Positions 10,193 to 21,016 of a stretch of 64,000 nucleotides of DNA are shown in pieces. The translations under genes were made by a program, and so were the position numbers. This DNA is from an uncultured Pelagibacteraceae bacterium (lineage in GTDB: Bacteria; Pseudomonadota; Alphaproteobacteria; Pelagibacterales; Pelagibacteraceae). The notes beneath the pieces are model-generated. The model did not search any database and was not told where the DNA came from. It saw only the letters and a list, made by a program, of their open reading frames with translations. Each line of letters begins with the position of its first letter. The first letter of the stretch is position 1. The stretch is from NCBI GenBank assembly GCA_902588965.1, contig CACIRD010000003.1:124001-188000 (forward strand), in the 5' to 3' direction.

Positions 10193-10864
10193 TTATGCTG
10201 CTTTTAATATATTAATTTCTTTTAAAAAACTAGTTAGATTTTCTATTTTAAAGTCTATATAATTTTTATCAGAATCTTTTTTACCCCAATATTCATCATT
10301 GATTAACCATACAGTTTTCATTCCAAGTGTTTTTGCGGGCTCTAAATTTTTAGCAATATCTTCAATAAAAACAGTTTCATTTGGATTTATGTCAAATTTT
10401 GCAACTAACTTCTGGTAGGGCTCAATTGATGGTTTTGGTATAAAATTACAATCAGTAATATCAAATGTTCCATCAAACAAATCGCTAATACCTAAGTTTT
10501 TAGTTATATTTTCAACATGTTCATGTGAGCCGTTAGTAAAAACGAATTTTTTAACTTTTAATTTTGTTAGTTCATTTCTAAGATTTTTATCTTCTTCTAA
10601 AAAGTCTAGGTTTATATCGTGTACATATTTAAGAAAATCGTTAGGGTTAATTTTGTGATGTATCATTAATCCATTTAAGCTCGTATTATATTTATGGAAA
10701 TAATTTGTTTGTAATTCCTTTGCTTTTTTTAAATCTAAATTTAAATTTTTCGAAATAAAACTTGTCATTCTCTTACTTACCTGTCCAAAGACTTTTTCAA
10801 GGTCACTATAAAGCACTCCATCACAGTCAAATATAAAATTTTTTATGTTTTTGAACTCTTTCAT
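10193..10864 (-). CDS. HAD-superfamily hydrolase (pyrimidine 5'-nucleotidase-like)
   Basis: NFIFDCDGVLYSD, VFTNGSHEHVENI, VFIEDIAKNL. Confidence 0.85.
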   Translation of the reverse strand: MKEFKNIKNFIFDCDGVLYSDLEKVFGQVSKRMTSFISKNLNLDLKKAKELQTNYFHKYNTSLNGLMIHHKINPNDFLKYVHDINLDFLEEDKNLRNELTKLKVKKFVFTNGSHEHVENITKNLGISDLFDGTFDITDCNFIPKPSIEPYQKLVAKFDINPNETVFIEDIAKNLEPAKTLGMKTVWLINDEYWGKKDSDKNYIDFKIENLTSFLKEINILKAA

Positions 10865-11709
10865 TTTCTTATAAGTGTTCCTGCTCCTTTTTCAGAGAGC
10901 AATTCAAATAGAATTGCATGGGCTCTTCTTCCATCTATAATTACAACGCCCTTTACTCCATTACTAGCAACATCAATACAATTATTTATTTTTGGTATCA
11001 TTCCTTCTGATATAATTCCTCTATTAATCAGATCTTTAGCTTTTGAAGAATTAATCTCTGGGATTAACTTTTTTTTATTATCTAGAACACCCTCCACATC
11101 ACTTATCATCATTAATCTTCTAGCTTTGAGCGCTTTTGACACAGCACCAGCAACAGTATCAGCATTAATATTAAATGCTTGATTACTTTCGTTAAGTCCT
11201 AATGGAGCTATAACTGGTACTTCAGTTTTTTTAATCATATTTTTTATAACATTTATATTTATTTTTGTAGGACAACCAACAAAACCCAGCGTGTTATTTT
11301 CCTGTTTAACCATTATTATATTATTTTTCTTTGAATTAATGCCTATTGCTTCACATTTTTGAATTTTTAAAGCGTTAACTATCTCATTATTAAAATTTAT
11401 TAAAACATTTTCAACAACATTAATAGTATTTTGATCAGTTACTCGAAGCCCTTTTATAAAATTTGTTTTAATATTTAATTCATCCAGTTTTTTATTAATT
11501 CTTTTACCACCACCATGAACAATTATGGGGTTGAAACCAAGTTTTTTTAAAATAGCTATATCTTGAATAAATATTTCAAATAAATTGTTATCATTAAGTA
11601 TACTTCCACCACACTTAATAATTATATATTCATCAATATATTTATTTAAATATTTTTGAACCTCTTCTTTTGAAGGACCATCTATTGGTAATATTTTATC
11701 TAAATCCAT
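10861..11709 (-). CDS. argB: Acetylglutamate kinase
   Basis: IIKCGGSILND, PIIVHGGGKRIN, INADTVAGAVSKAL. Confidence 0.95.
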   Translation of the reverse strand: MDLDKILPIDGPSKEEVQKYLNKYIDEYIIIKCGGSILNDNNLFEIFIQDIAILKKLGFNPIIVHGGGKRINKKLDELNIKTNFIKGLRVTDQNTINVVENVLINFNNEIVNALKIQKCEAIGINSKKNNIIMVKQENNTLGFVGCPTKININVIKNMIKKTEVPVIAPLGLNESNQAFNINADTVAGAVSKALKARRLMMISDVEGVLDNKKKLIPEINSSKAKDLINRGIISEGMIPKINNCIDVASNGVKGVVIIDGRRAHAILFELLSEKGAGTLIRK

Positions 11710-11720
11710 TAAAAAAAACT

Positions 11721-13397
11721 TTACGCAGTTTTAACTTTAGTTCTCTTCATTATTACTATTTGCTGTGCCATTGTTAGAACGTTATTAATTGTCCAATATA
11801 TTACAAGGCCAGATGGGAATGGCGCAAGTATCACTGTTAAGAAAAGTGGAAAGAAAGCAAAAATTTTCTGTTGCACTGGATCTGGTGGAGCTGGATTAAT
11901 TTTTTGTTGAATCCACATTGTTACTCCCATTAAACAAGGCCAAACTCCAATAATTAAAAAAGAAGGAGGATCCCATGGAATTAATCCGAATAAATTAAAT
12001 ATTGATGTTGGGTCTCTTTCAGATAAGTCTTTAATCCACCCAAAGAAAGGTTGATGTCTCATCTCAAGAGTTACAAATAACACTTTATAAATTGCAAAGA
12101 AGAAAGGTATCTGGATAAATATAGGCAAGCAACCACTTACTGGATTTACCTTTTCTTTTTTGTATAGTGCCATCATTGCTTGTTGAAGCTTCATTTTATC
12201 ATCTTTATGTAATTCTTTTAATCTAGTCATTTCAGGTTGTAGAACTTTCATTTTTGCCATTGATCTGAAAGAATAATTTGCAAGAGGGAAGAAAACTATT
12301 CTTATACATATGGTAATTAAAATAATTGCGATTCCAAAGTTTCCCGTTAATTTGAAAAAATAGTCAATTGCAAAGAAAAAGTTCTTAGTAAAAAAATAAA
12401 ACCAACCCCAGTCAATCGCTAAGTCAAACTTACTTATATTTAACTTTTCTGAGTATTGATCAATTACGTCAACTTCTTTTGCAGCTATAATTACCCTAGT
12501 TTCATTTATAGCTGAACTCTTTGCTCCAATTTCTACAGGTTCTGATTGTATAAAATTTGCTCTAAATCTTTTTTTGTAGTCAAAATCTGTTCTAAACTCG
12601 TAATTTGAATCTGGTATTAAAGAGGTGATCCAATATTTATCTGTTATACCCAACCATCCCGAATTTGCATTTTGTGAAAATTTTTTTTCTTTTATATCAT
12701 CATAATCTTCTTCAACAAGTTGATCGTCGAATACTCCAATTAGTCCTTCATGCAAAATATAAAAGTTTGTTATTTCTGGGGCTTTATTTCTTATAATTTG
12801 TCCATATGGATAAAAATCATAAGTCTTGTCTGAATTGTTAGTTATTTTTTGACTTATGGTAAATAAAAATTTTTCATCAAGTTTTAAGTTTTTTTGAAAT
12901 TCAATACCTTGTTTATTTTTCCATTTTAATTTGATAGGGTTATTAGGAGTTAAAACGTTATTCCCAATTATTTCCCATGGAGTTTTAGAATTGGGCATAT
13001 CAATATTTTTATTGTTTGTTACCCATCCTGTTTCAACAAAGTAACCATTATCTACACCTCTAGGATTTAACAATATAATTTTGTCGTCTCCGTTAAGAGT
13101 TTTCGTATATTTTTTAAATTCTAAATCATCAATAGTTCCCCCCAACAATGAAATTGAACCTCTGATATTTTCGTTTTCAAATTTGACTCTTTTGTTTTTT
13201 TTAATTGCGTCTTCTCTTGAAATTTTTGGCTGAGTTTCACTTAAATCGAGACTTGGTGTTTCAGAGTTTTGTACAAGCTCTTTTTTCTGCTCTTGGGATT
13301 TTCTTATTTCATCTGGATTTGGTCCAAAAAATAACGCATATATAATTATTACAGCAGCACTTAAAGAGATTGCAGCTATTACATTTTTCGTGTCCAT
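11721..13397 (-). CDS. yidC: Membrane protein insertase YidC
   Basis: Large periplasmic domain plus YidC/Oxa1 core (NPVSGCLPIFIQIPFFFAIYKVLF). Confidence 0.96.
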   Translation of the reverse strand: MDTKNVIAAISLSAAVIIIYALFFGPNPDEIRKSQEQKKELVQNSETPSLDLSETQPKISREDAIKKNKRVKFENENIRGSISLLGGTIDDLEFKKYTKTLNGDDKIILLNPRGVDNGYFVETGWVTNNKNIDMPNSKTPWEIIGNNVLTPNNPIKLKWKNKQGIEFQKNLKLDEKFLFTISQKITNNSDKTYDFYPYGQIIRNKAPEITNFYILHEGLIGVFDDQLVEEDYDDIKEKKFSQNANSGWLGITDKYWITSLIPDSNYEFRTDFDYKKRFRANFIQSEPVEIGAKSSAINETRVIIAAKEVDVIDQYSEKLNISKFDLAIDWGWFYFFTKNFFFAIDYFFKLTGNFGIAIILITICIRIVFFPLANYSFRSMAKMKVLQPEMTRLKELHKDDKMKLQQAMMALYKKEKVNPVSGCLPIFIQIPFFFAIYKVLFVTLEMRHQPFFGWIKDLSERDPTSIFNLFGLIPWDPPSFLIIGVWPCLMGVTMWIQQKINPAPPDPVQQKIFAFFPLFLTVILAPFPSGLVIYWTINNVLTMAQQIVIMKRTKVKTA

Positions 13398-13400
13398 AAT

Positions 13401-13637
13401 TTACTTCATTCTATTTTTTTTAACTGGGTCAAATCCCTCATTGCCCCCTAAAAATTTAATTGGGTGGCATGATAAAATTCTTTTAAAACCTTTTAAAGTT
13501 CCTTTAATTGTTCCATATTCTTTAAGACTATCTATAAAATATTCAGAACAAGTTGGTAGGTACCTACAATTATTACCTAAAAAAGGTGATATAAAAAATT
13601 TATAAATCTTAACTATTTTTATTAAAATAATATTCAT
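13401..13637 (-). CDS. yidD: Membrane protein insertion efficiency factor YidD
   Basis: KFFISPFLGNNCRYLPTCSEYFIDSL motif; between rnpA and yidC. Confidence 0.94.
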   Translation of the reverse strand: MNIILIKIVKIYKFFISPFLGNNCRYLPTCSEYFIDSLKEYGTIKGTLKGFKRILSCHPIKFLGGNEGFDPVKKNRMK

Positions 13638-13641
13638 ATTT

Positions 13642-13983
13642 TTATTTAATTTTTTTAAAGTCTATTAACAATGTTTTTTTAATATTTTCATATTTGTCTT
13701 CAAAAATTATTTTTTTAGCTATTATTAAATAAGAGTATTTTAAATTTATATCTATTTTTTTGCAGACTTCATTCATTATATTTCTTAGTCTTCTCTTAAT
13801 TTTATTTCTTAATATCGCATTTCCAAGTTTTTTTTTTGCTACGAAACTTATATTCAGTTTGTTTACATTTTTATCTTTTAACCTTTTAAAAAAAATTAAA
13901 GAGTATTTATTTGAAATCTTTTTCCCATTTAGAAGTGATTTAAATTCATCATTTTTTGAGAGACTTACTATTTTACTTTTCAT
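13642..13983 (-). CDS. rnpA: Ribonuclease P protein component
   Basis: Small basic protein, SFVAKKKLGNAILRNKIKRRLRN motif; adjacent to rpmH. Confidence 0.92.
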   Translation of the reverse strand: MKSKIVSLSKNDEFKSLLNGKKISNKYSLIFFKRLKDKNVNKLNISFVAKKKLGNAILRNKIKRRLRNIMNEVCKKIDINLKYSYLIIAKKIIFEDKYENIKKTLLIDFKKIK

Positions 13984-14117
13984 TAAACAGTTAATTTTTT
14001 TCTTCCTTTAGCTCTCCTTCTTGCCAATAGTTTTCGACCACCTTTTTTTTTCATCTTAGATCTAAAACCGTGTCTTCTCTTTCTTACTAACTTGCTTGGT
14101 TGATATGTTCTTTTCAT
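13983..14117 (-). CDS. rpmH: 50S ribosomal protein L34
   Basis: Manual reverse-complement translation [44 protein letters not shown] (44 aa; absent from the supplied ORF track). Confidence 0.97.
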   Translation of the reverse strand: MKRTYQPSKLVRKRRHGFRSKMKKKGGRKLLARRRAKGRKKLTV

Positions 14118-14201
14118 GTGTATTTAAATTATTATTAAAAAAAGGTACTTATAAGAAATATATACGTGTAAGTACAGTTAATTTTCTATAAATTAAAACT
14201 T

Positions 14202-14918
14202 ATGGATAAAATTAAAAAAATTAAAATTGTTTTAGGGTTTGTATATTGCATAATAGTTCTTTTATTTTTATGGTATTTCTTTAAAAATTTTTCATTCGAG
14301 GAAATATCAAGCTATGAGTTTATTAAAAATAATAGAGACTTAATAATAAATTTTAAGCAAAATAACTTTTTATTCGTAATTAGTATATTTTTCATTTTTT
14401 CAATAATTTGGGTAATGATGCTGGGTTTTGGAATACCAGTCGCATTACTTGGCGGATTCATTTTTGGCAAGTGGTTGGGGACTATAATTGTTTCAGTTTC
14501 ACTAACTGTAGGAGCAACTCTACTTTATATTTTTGCCAATTTTTTTTTAAAGGAATTAATAAGAGAAAAATTCGGTGAACGTTTTATTTTTTTAAAAGAT
14601 AAATTTAAAAAAAATGAATTTATTTACTTTTTTATTTATAGATTTATAGGTGGTATACCATTTTTCCTTGCAAATATAATTCCAACATTATTCGATGTTA
14701 AAATTAAAAATTATTTTTTCGGCTCTCTACTAGGGATGATACCTGGGCTTTTTGTTATTAATAGTCTTGGAAGTGGTCTTGAAAAAATAATAGATCAAAA
14801 TTTAATGGCTCCGAATTTTTTTGAATTAATTTCTAATGAAGAAATATATATTCCAATAATAGTATTTTTATTTTTAATATTAATTACGTTTTTTTTAAGA
14901 AAAAAAATTAAATCTTAA
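14202..14918 (+). CDS. TVP38/TMEM64 (DedA-like, VTT domain) membrane protein
   Basis: GFGIPVALLGGFIFGKWLGTIIVSVSLTVGATLLY and RFIGGIPFFLANIIP. Confidence 0.75.
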   Translation: MDKIKKIKIVLGFVYCIIVLLFLWYFFKNFSFEEISSYEFIKNNRDLIINFKQNNFLFVISIFFIFSIIWVMMLGFGIPVALLGGFIFGKWLGTIIVSVSLTVGATLLYIFANFFLKELIREKFGERFIFLKDKFKKNEFIYFFIYRFIGGIPFFLANIIPTLFDVKIKNYFFGSLLGMIPGLFVINSLGSGLEKIIDQNLMAPNFFELISNEEIYIPIIVFLFLILITFFLRKKIKS

Positions 14919-16111
14919 TTAATTAAAATTTTCATCGCTTTATAAGGAATTCTATATCCAGGAAATGAAGCAACATCACCAGTTATTACAGTTTTAGGAT
15001 TCCACCCAAAACAAAAGATTATAAATAAAAAGATGAAGTAACCTTTCTTTATTTTAGAAATAAAATTATTTTTTATATTTTTTTCATTAACAATTAAAAA
15101 ATTATTTTTGTATAGAAAAATATACGACATAAATGAAAAAACATAAGCTATGTTTACCCATCTCCCCCAGTCATATCCCATAGAATGTAGTACAGTTACT
15201 GGTGATATAATTATTAAAAAAGGAAAAAATATATTATTAAAATTTTTAAAAAAAATTATTTTATCCTTCAACTTAGAGTTTTTTAATAAAATAATTAGAG
15301 GCCCAAATCCAATTAGGTAAATTAAAAAATATCTTATCAATACTTCTGCGGAGTATTTTCCAAATTGGGCTTGAAATTGTTGATAAAGTCCAGCTTTATG
15401 TAAAAGCAATTCACATGACATATAACATCTTTCATTAAACTCATATTTAAGAACATCAGCCATTTCCTGATGTTGATCCGCTGTTATTGGATTAAATGCA
15501 ATGTAAAAAGCCATTAACAGCGATGGTAAATAAAAAAAAATTTTTTTTAGAAAAATAAAATTAATTTTTTCAACTTTATTTTGAATTAAATCAATTGCAA
15601 ACCAAAACGGCATAAAAAATATTAATGGTTCCCAAATTAAGATCCCTATAAATAAAAAAACTAAGGTAAAGCAATCTTTTTCAAATTTTTTGTTTATAGG
15701 TATTAAAATATAAGTAATCAAAATTATAAAAATAAAAACTTCTTTTCTTGCTAGTACTTCTATTTCTGCAACAGGGTAAAGTAAAAATATTGGTGAAAAT
15801 ATTGCCAATAAAAGAATTCTATTTGGTCGAAGATTTTTCAACAAAGAATAAGTAAGTAAAAAATATACAAAAATTGCAGTAACTTGAAATCCAAAAATAA
15901 AATCCCTTAAACCGATATCAAATAATCTAGAAAAAAATATAGAAATTTGACCAATTATTCCTCTTTTTGTAAACCCCCCTGTATAATTAATAAACCATTC
16001 CGAAATTGTTGAGTCGTTTCCGACGCTGTGTTTTATATATAGATAAAAAATTGAAAAGCTAAAAAGAACTAATAAGTATATAAATAGAGATTTTTTAAAA
16101 TCTGATTTCAT
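14915..16111 (-). CDS. Hypothetical polytopic membrane protein
   Basis: Multiple hydrophobic segments; TGGFTKRGIIGQI motif near N-terminus; family uncertain. Confidence 0.65.
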   Translation of the reverse strand: MKSDFKKSLFIYLLVLFSFSIFYLYIKHSVGNDSTISEWFINYTGGFTKRGIIGQISIFFSRLFDIGLRDFIFGFQVTAIFVYFLLTYSLLKNLRPNRILLLAIFSPIFLLYPVAEIEVLARKEVFIFIILITYILIPINKKFEKDCFTLVFLFIGILIWEPLIFFMPFWFAIDLIQNKVEKINFIFLKKIFFYLPSLLMAFYIAFNPITADQHQEMADVLKYEFNERCYMSCELLLHKAGLYQQFQAQFGKYSAEVLIRYFLIYLIGFGPLIILLKNSKLKDKIIFFKNFNNIFFPFLIIISPVTVLHSMGYDWGRWVNIAYVFSFMSYIFLYKNNFLIVNEKNIKNNFISKIKKGYFIFLFIIFCFGWNPKTVITGDVASFPGYRIPYKAMKILIN

Positions 16112-16174
16112 ATTTAGGTTTGTATATCACAGAAAACCTAATTAATTTAATAGTCATATTTAAAATTTTAATTA

Positions 16175-16248
16175 TGGTGCCCTCATCAAGAATCGAACTT
16201 GAAATTTATCCTTACCATGGACATGTTATACCATTTAACTATAAGGGC
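16175..16248 (-). tRNA. tRNA-Thr(GGT)
   Basis: Reverse complement GCCCTTATAGTTAAATGGTATAACATGTCCATGGTAAGGATAAATTTCAAGTTCGATTCTTGATGAGGGCACCA folds as a cloverleaf; anticodon loop ATGGTAA. Confidence 0.93.
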
Positions 16249-16360
16249 TTAGTTATAAAGTTAAAAAATCTAATATATTAAGCTAAATACCTCAAATTAT
16301 TGCCTTAATTTTTATTAAAAATTGTTTTATAAAATAGAATTAATATTTATCAAAAAATTT

Positions 16361-16561
16361 ATGGGAATTCACTACGATTATAAATCTACAAGAGGCATGA
16401 AGGCCATGGAAAAGCAGGCTAAGCGAGAAAAAAAGTTAGCTGAAAGAAGAGCTAAACGTGCAGCTAAAGAAGGTTCCAAAAAAGAAGATAATCCATCTAA
16501 AATGCATGACATAACTAAGACGATCACATTAGATGATTTAACAAATCCCGAAAAAAAATAA
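16361..16561 (+). CDS. Small lysine/arginine-rich hypothetical protein
   Basis: MGIHYDYKSTRGMKAMEKQAKREKKLAERRAKRAAKEG...; start chosen at internal Met. Confidence 0.6.
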   Translation: MGIHYDYKSTRGMKAMEKQAKREKKLAERRAKRAAKEGSKKEDNPSKMHDITKTITLDDLTNPEKK

Positions 16562-16564
16562 TTA

Positions 16565-16684
16565 ATGGAGAAAAAACAGAAAGCTTTGAAGCTTGAACAA
16601 GCTTTAAAAATTAATTTGAAAAAAAGAAAAATTTTACAAAAAAAACTTAAAAACAAAAACAAAAAAGAAAATGATATTAAATGA
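16565..16684 (+). CDS. Very small lysine-rich ORF (39 aa) overlapping dcd start
   Basis: MEKKQKALKLEQALKINLKKRKILQKKLKNKNKKENDIK*; fits between neighbouring genes, no homology recognised. Confidence 0.3.
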   Translation: MEKKQKALKLEQALKINLKKRKILQKKLKNKNKKENDIK

Positions 16685-17222
16685 TAAACAAATAAAAAAA
16701 CTTGTTGAAGAACAAGATATGATTAATCCATTTGTGGACAAATCTATCGCTCAAGGGATAAGCTATGGACTAAACTCTTTTGGGTTTGACTTAAGATGTG
16801 GTGAAGAATTTAAGATTTTTACAAATATCAAAGGTGCAACAGCAGATCCTAAAAATTTTACAGAAGACAACTTTATAACTATTAAGGGAGAGCCATCTAT
16901 TTTAGTACCACCAAACTCTTTTGCTTTAGCAAGTAGTTTGGAATATTTTAAAATGCCCAGAAATGTTACTGGACTAGTAACAGCAAAGTCTACCTATGCA
17001 AGGTGTGGTCTTGGAACTCCGCCAACTGTCTTAGAGGCTGGTTGGCATGGAAATCTAGTATTAGAGTTTTCAAATCATACAAGTAATTCTATAAGATTAT
17101 ATGCAAATAGTGGAGCAGCACAGATATTATTTTTTAAAGGCGATGACCCAGAGGTATCGTATGGTGATAGAAAAGGAAAGTATCAAGGTCAGACAGGTAT
17201 TACCTTAGCTAAATCAAAATAA
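16671..17222 (+). CDS. dcd: dCTP deaminase
   Basis: LNSFGFDLRCGEEF, AKSTYARCGLGTPPTVLEAGWHGNLVLEFSN. Confidence 0.95.
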   Translation: MILNDKQIKKLVEEQDMINPFVDKSIAQGISYGLNSFGFDLRCGEEFKIFTNIKGATADPKNFTEDNFITIKGEPSILVPPNSFALASSLEYFKMPRNVTGLVTAKSTYARCGLGTPPTVLEAGWHGNLVLEFSNHTSNSIRLYANSGAAQILFFKGDDPEVSYGDRKGKYQGQTGITLAKSK

Positions 17223-17226
17223 AATT

Positions 17227-18495
17227 ATGGAAAAATTTTTGGTTAAAGGCCCTTCTAAGATCAAAGGAGAAATAAAAATATCTGGAAGCAAAAATAGCAG
17301 CCTTCCGATTTTGTGTGCTTCTATATTATTTGACAAAAGAGTAGAGATAAAAAACTTACCAAAAGTTAGAGATATAGAGACTTTATTAGAAATTTTATCT
17401 AAATCTTTAGGTTTTGCAGTAAGGAGAAACAAGCAAAAAAATTCAGTAATTATTTTCAAAACAAAAAAAATAAATACATTTTGTTCTTATAAACTTGTTT
17501 CAACTATGCGAGCTTCAATAAACTTATTAGGACCACTAATTTCTAAATATAAAAAGGCAACGTTATCACTTCCAGGTGGGTGTCTTATAGGAGCAAGGCC
17601 AGTAAATTATCATTTAAGTGCTTTAAAAAAACTTGGCATGAAGTATAAAATAAAAAAAGGTTATATTCATGCTCATGTTGAAAAGAATTTAGTTGGTACA
17701 ACAATTAAATTTCCAAAAATATCCGTCGGCGCAACTGCAAATACAATAATTGCTGCATGCTTTGCAAAAGGGAAAACTATACTTAAAAATTGTGCAATTG
17801 AACCAGAGATTAAGTATGACTTAACAAATTTTTTAAATAAAGCTGGAGCTAAAATAAAATGGATTGGAAAAAGAACAGTTAGAATTTATGGTGTAAAATC
17901 ATTGAAAAGTATTAGCTATTCGGTAATGGGAGATAGAATTGAGTGTGGAACTTTTTGTGTTGCTGCAACAATTTCTAATGGAAATTTAAAAATAAAAGGT
18001 CTTAATCCAAATATTATTAACACTGAATTAAATTATTTAAAAAAAACAGGGGCAAAAATTAAAAAATCTAAAAATGAGATACATATAAAAGGACCAAAAA
18101 AAGTTAAATGTATAAAGTTTTTGCAAACAAAAGAATACGATGGTTTTCCAACTGATCTACAAGCACAATTTATGGCCTTGCTTTGTAAGGCTAATGGTCA
18201 ATCAATTATTAGTGAAAATATATTTGAAAATAGATTTATGCATGTTGCTGAGTTAAGAAGATTAGGTGCAAAAATTTTGATTAGGGGTAATAAAGCTATA
18301 ATTGAAGGTAATACAAATTTTGAGGGAGCAGAATTAATGTCTAGCGATTTAAGAGCATCAGTTGCATTGGTAATTGCTGCATCTGTTGCAAATGGAAAAT
18401 CAATAATTAATAGAATTTATCATTTAGATAGAGGTTATGAAAGAATTGAAAAAAAGTTAAAAAAAGTAGGAGTAAATATTAAAAGAATATCTTAA
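17227..18495 (+). CDS. murA: UDP-N-acetylglucosamine 1-carboxyvinyltransferase
   Basis: GEIKISGSKNSSLPILCA, PGGCLIGARPVNYHL motifs. Confidence 0.96.
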   Translation: MEKFLVKGPSKIKGEIKISGSKNSSLPILCASILFDKRVEIKNLPKVRDIETLLEILSKSLGFAVRRNKQKNSVIIFKTKKINTFCSYKLVSTMRASINLLGPLISKYKKATLSLPGGCLIGARPVNYHLSALKKLGMKYKIKKGYIHAHVEKNLVGTTIKFPKISVGATANTIIAACFAKGKTILKNCAIEPEIKYDLTNFLNKAGAKIKWIGKRTVRIYGVKSLKSISYSVMGDRIECGTFCVAATISNGNLKIKGLNPNIINTELNYLKKTGAKIKKSKNEIHIKGPKKVKCIKFLQTKEYDGFPTDLQAQFMALLCKANGQSIISENIFENRFMHVAELRRLGAKILIRGNKAIIEGNTNFEGAELMSSDLRASVALVIAASVANGKSIINRIYHLDRGYERIEKKLKKVGVNIKRIS

Positions 18496-18908
18496 TGGGT
18501 AAAAAATTTTTAAAAAAAATTATTGCACAAAACTCAAAAGATTTACAATTTATATCTGCTTGCTGCTCAGAAGGAAAGGTAAACCTAAACGAAATTAAGT
18601 ATTTACCTAAAAATAAAATATTTCTTTTTTCCATTGAAAGATTAATGAAAGAGGAAGAAAATACAAAGGGTAGGATTAATAGTATTATAAGATTTGATTA
18701 TATAGAATCCTCAAAATCTAAAAATATTAATCAAAAAAGGCTTGATTTAATTGTTAAGTTAATGGCAATCGATATTTTTAAAAAAAACGATAATTATGAA
18801 ATTTCACTGTTATTTTCAAATAATGGACTTATAACACTATCAGCAGAAATAATCGAGGTAACTTTAGAAGATCAAAAAATATTAGATGATAAAAACTATA
18901 AATTATAA
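18495..18908 (+). CDS. DUF2948-like protein
   Basis: 137-aa ORF in the conserved murA-DUF2948-hisD position; SKDLQFISACCSEGKV start. Confidence 0.7.
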   Translation: MGKKFLKKIIAQNSKDLQFISACCSEGKVNLNEIKYLPKNKIFLFSIERLMKEEENTKGRINSIIRFDYIESSKSKNINQKRLDLIVKLMAIDIFKKNDNYEISLLFSNNGLITLSAEIIEVTLEDQKILDDKNYKL

Positions 18909-20160
18909 AAATCAAAACTCTCTTAATCAGATTAAAAAATTTCTAGCAAACAGAAGAGAAGAAGAAAATAAAAATTATAAAATAGTATCACAGATATTGC
19001 ATAATATTAAAAAGAATAGATTTAAAGCTTTAAGAAGATACGAGATCAGATTTAGTAAAAATAAAAATATAAAGATAAATAAAAAGGATATTAATAAAAA
19101 GATTAGAAAATTAGATCCCAAGGTGAAAAAAGCAATAGATTATGCATATAAAAGAATTAAAAAATTTCACTTATTGCAAATTAGAAAAATAAAAAATTTA
19201 AAATATGTAGATAAACTCAAAAATAAACTAGAGTATAAATATCTTCCAATCGAGTCTGTTGGTATATACGTTCCTGGAAACTTACCTTCAACTCTTTTGA
19301 TGAATGCAATTCCAGCTAAATTAGCAAAAGTTAAAAAAATAATTTTAGCAACACCAAAAGTAAATGGAGATTTAAATGAAGGTGTTCTTTATGCTGCAAA
19401 AAAGGTTGGTGTAAATGAAATTTATTCAATGGGTGGAGCTCAAGCGATTGCAAGTTTGGCATATATTCAAAAGGTAAATAAAATTGTCGGACCTGGGAAT
19501 AAGTTTGTTGCAGAAGCAAAGCGCCAACTTTCAGGAAAATTAATAGGAACAGAAAGTATGTATGCTGGAGCCTCAGAGATATGCATAATAGCAGATAGGT
19601 ATACTAATATTAATCAAATAATTACTTCAATGGTTTCTCAAGCAGAGCATGATAAAGAAAGTCAATGTATTTTAGTCACAAAAGATAAAAAAAATAATAG
19701 TAAAATTAAAAAAGGAATTACAAAGTTGCTGAAAGATTTACCAAGGAAAAAGATTGCGTCTAAATCTTTAAAAAAAAATGGTTTAATAATAAATGTAAAA
19801 AACGACAAACAAGCAATAGATGTAACTAACGAGATAGCTCCGGAACATTTAGAAATAAATGTAAAGAATTTTAAAAAGTTTGAAAATAAAATAGTTAATG
19901 CTGGTAGTGTATGTAATGGAAAATTTACACCAATGAGTGTATCTGACTATACTGTAGGCACTAATCACGTTCTACCTACAGCTGGCACTTCTAAATTTAG
20001 TTCTGGCTTAAATGTTAATGAATTCCTCAAAAAAACTTCAATAGTAACTTTAAGTAAATTAGGGGTAGAAAAAATTGGAAATCACGCTATAACTCTTTCC
20101 GAGTTTGAACAGTTAAATGGTCATACTCAAAGTATAAAATCTAGAATAAGGAGAAATTAG
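18886..20160 (+). CDS. hisD: Histidinol dehydrogenase
   Basis: [49 protein letters not shown]. Confidence 0.95.
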   Translation: MIKTINYKNQNSLNQIKKFLANRREEENKNYKIVSQILHNIKKNRFKALRRYEIRFSKNKNIKINKKDINKKIRKLDPKVKKAIDYAYKRIKKFHLLQIRKIKNLKYVDKLKNKLEYKYLPIESVGIYVPGNLPSTLLMNAIPAKLAKVKKIILATPKVNGDLNEGVLYAAKKVGVNEIYSMGGAQAIASLAYIQKVNKIVGPGNKFVAEAKRQLSGKLIGTESMYAGASEICIIADRYTNINQIITSMVSQAEHDKESQCILVTKDKKNNSKIKKGITKLLKDLPRKKIASKSLKKNGLIINVKNDKQAIDVTNEIAPEHLEINVKNFKKFENKIVNAGSVCNGKFTPMSVSDYTVGTNHVLPTAGTSKFSSGLNVNEFLKKTSIVTLSKLGVEKIGNHAITLSEFEQLNGHTQSIKSRIRRN

Positions 20161-20162
20161 GT

Positions 20163-20378
20163 TTGTCGAAACAAGACTTATTAGAATTTAAAGGCAAGGT
20201 TATTGATTTACTTCCTAATGCTATGTTTAGAGTGCAACTTGAAAATAATCATATTGTAACAGCACATACAGCGGGCAAGTTAAGAAAAAATCGTATTAGA
20301 GTTCTTCAAGGTGATAATGTAACAGTTGAAGTTACTCCTTACGATCTAACTAAAGGTCGGATTATTTTTAGATTTTAA
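20163..20378 (+). CDS. infA: Translation initiation factor IF-1
   Basis: [44 protein letters not shown]; apparent TTG start. Confidence 0.96.
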   Translation: MSKQDLLEFKGKVIDLLPNAMFRVQLENNHIVTAHTAGKLRKNRIRVLQGDNVTVEVTPYDLTKGRIIFRF

Positions 20379-20380
20379 AT

Positions 20381-20456
20381 TGCCTCGGTAGCTCAGGAGT
20401 AGAGCAGAGCCCTGAAAAGGCTTGTGTCGGAGGTGCGAATCCTTCCCGAGGCACCA
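20381..20456 (+). tRNA. tRNA-Phe(GAA)
   Basis: TGCCTCGGTAGCTCAGGAGTAGAGCAGAGCCCTGAAAAGGCTTGTGTCGGAGGTGCGAATCCTTCCCGAGGCACCA; anticodon loop CTGAAAA. Confidence 0.94.
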
Positions 20457-20579
20457 TCATTTAGTCATTTAATTGTTTAATCATTTAATCATTAACGCTT
20501 GCATTAACTTTTAAAATCCATTAATTAGTGCTCAGCCAATTCGGCTATAAGTAAACAATAAGAAGAAAGAGTAAAAAGT

Positions 20580-20792
20580 ATGAGTACATTAAACGGGAAG
20601 GTCAAGTGGTTCAACGGAAAGAAGGGCTACGGCTTTATCGAGAGGGAAGATAAGGAAAAAGATGTGTTTGTTCATGCCAGTGCAGTTAGAGAAGCTGGTT
20701 TACGTTTTCTAAACGAAGGAGACGAACTGCAGTTTGAAATAGAAGATGGCCCTAAAGGACCTTCAGCTGTTAAACTTCAAAAAAAATCTTAA
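20580..20792 (+). CDS. Cold-shock domain protein
   Basis: [33 protein letters not shown]. Confidence 0.96.
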   Translation: MSTLNGKVKWFNGKKGYGFIEREDKEKDVFVHASAVREAGLRFLNEGDELQFEIEDGPKGPSAVKLQKKS

Positions 20793-20812
20793 TTTTCAGT
20801 AGATCGATATTT

Positions 20813-20853
20813 TGTATAGGTGTATCTAGTCATTTGACTAGAACCCTATACAA
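20813..20853. terminator. Long interrupted palindrome downstream of the cold-shock gene (possible terminator or processing hairpin)
   Basis: ttgtatagg-tgta-tctagtca-tt-tgactaga-ac-cctatacaa: nested inverted repeats. Confidence 0.55.
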
Positions 20854-21016
20854 TTAACTCTTGAATAAATTATTTTTACTGTTAAAAAAAACGTTAATGA
20901 TTAAAAAAGTTCAAATAACTATCAATACACACAGACATCATCATGGCTGTAAGGCCATTTATTAATCATTTTATAAATTTAAAAATAACCACATTTAGTA
21001 TAAAACAATAAAAGAG

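Noticed and set aside
16378-16662. 94-aa reverse ORF
   Set aside because: Phe/Leu/Ser-rich antisense shadow of the lysine-rich small genes.
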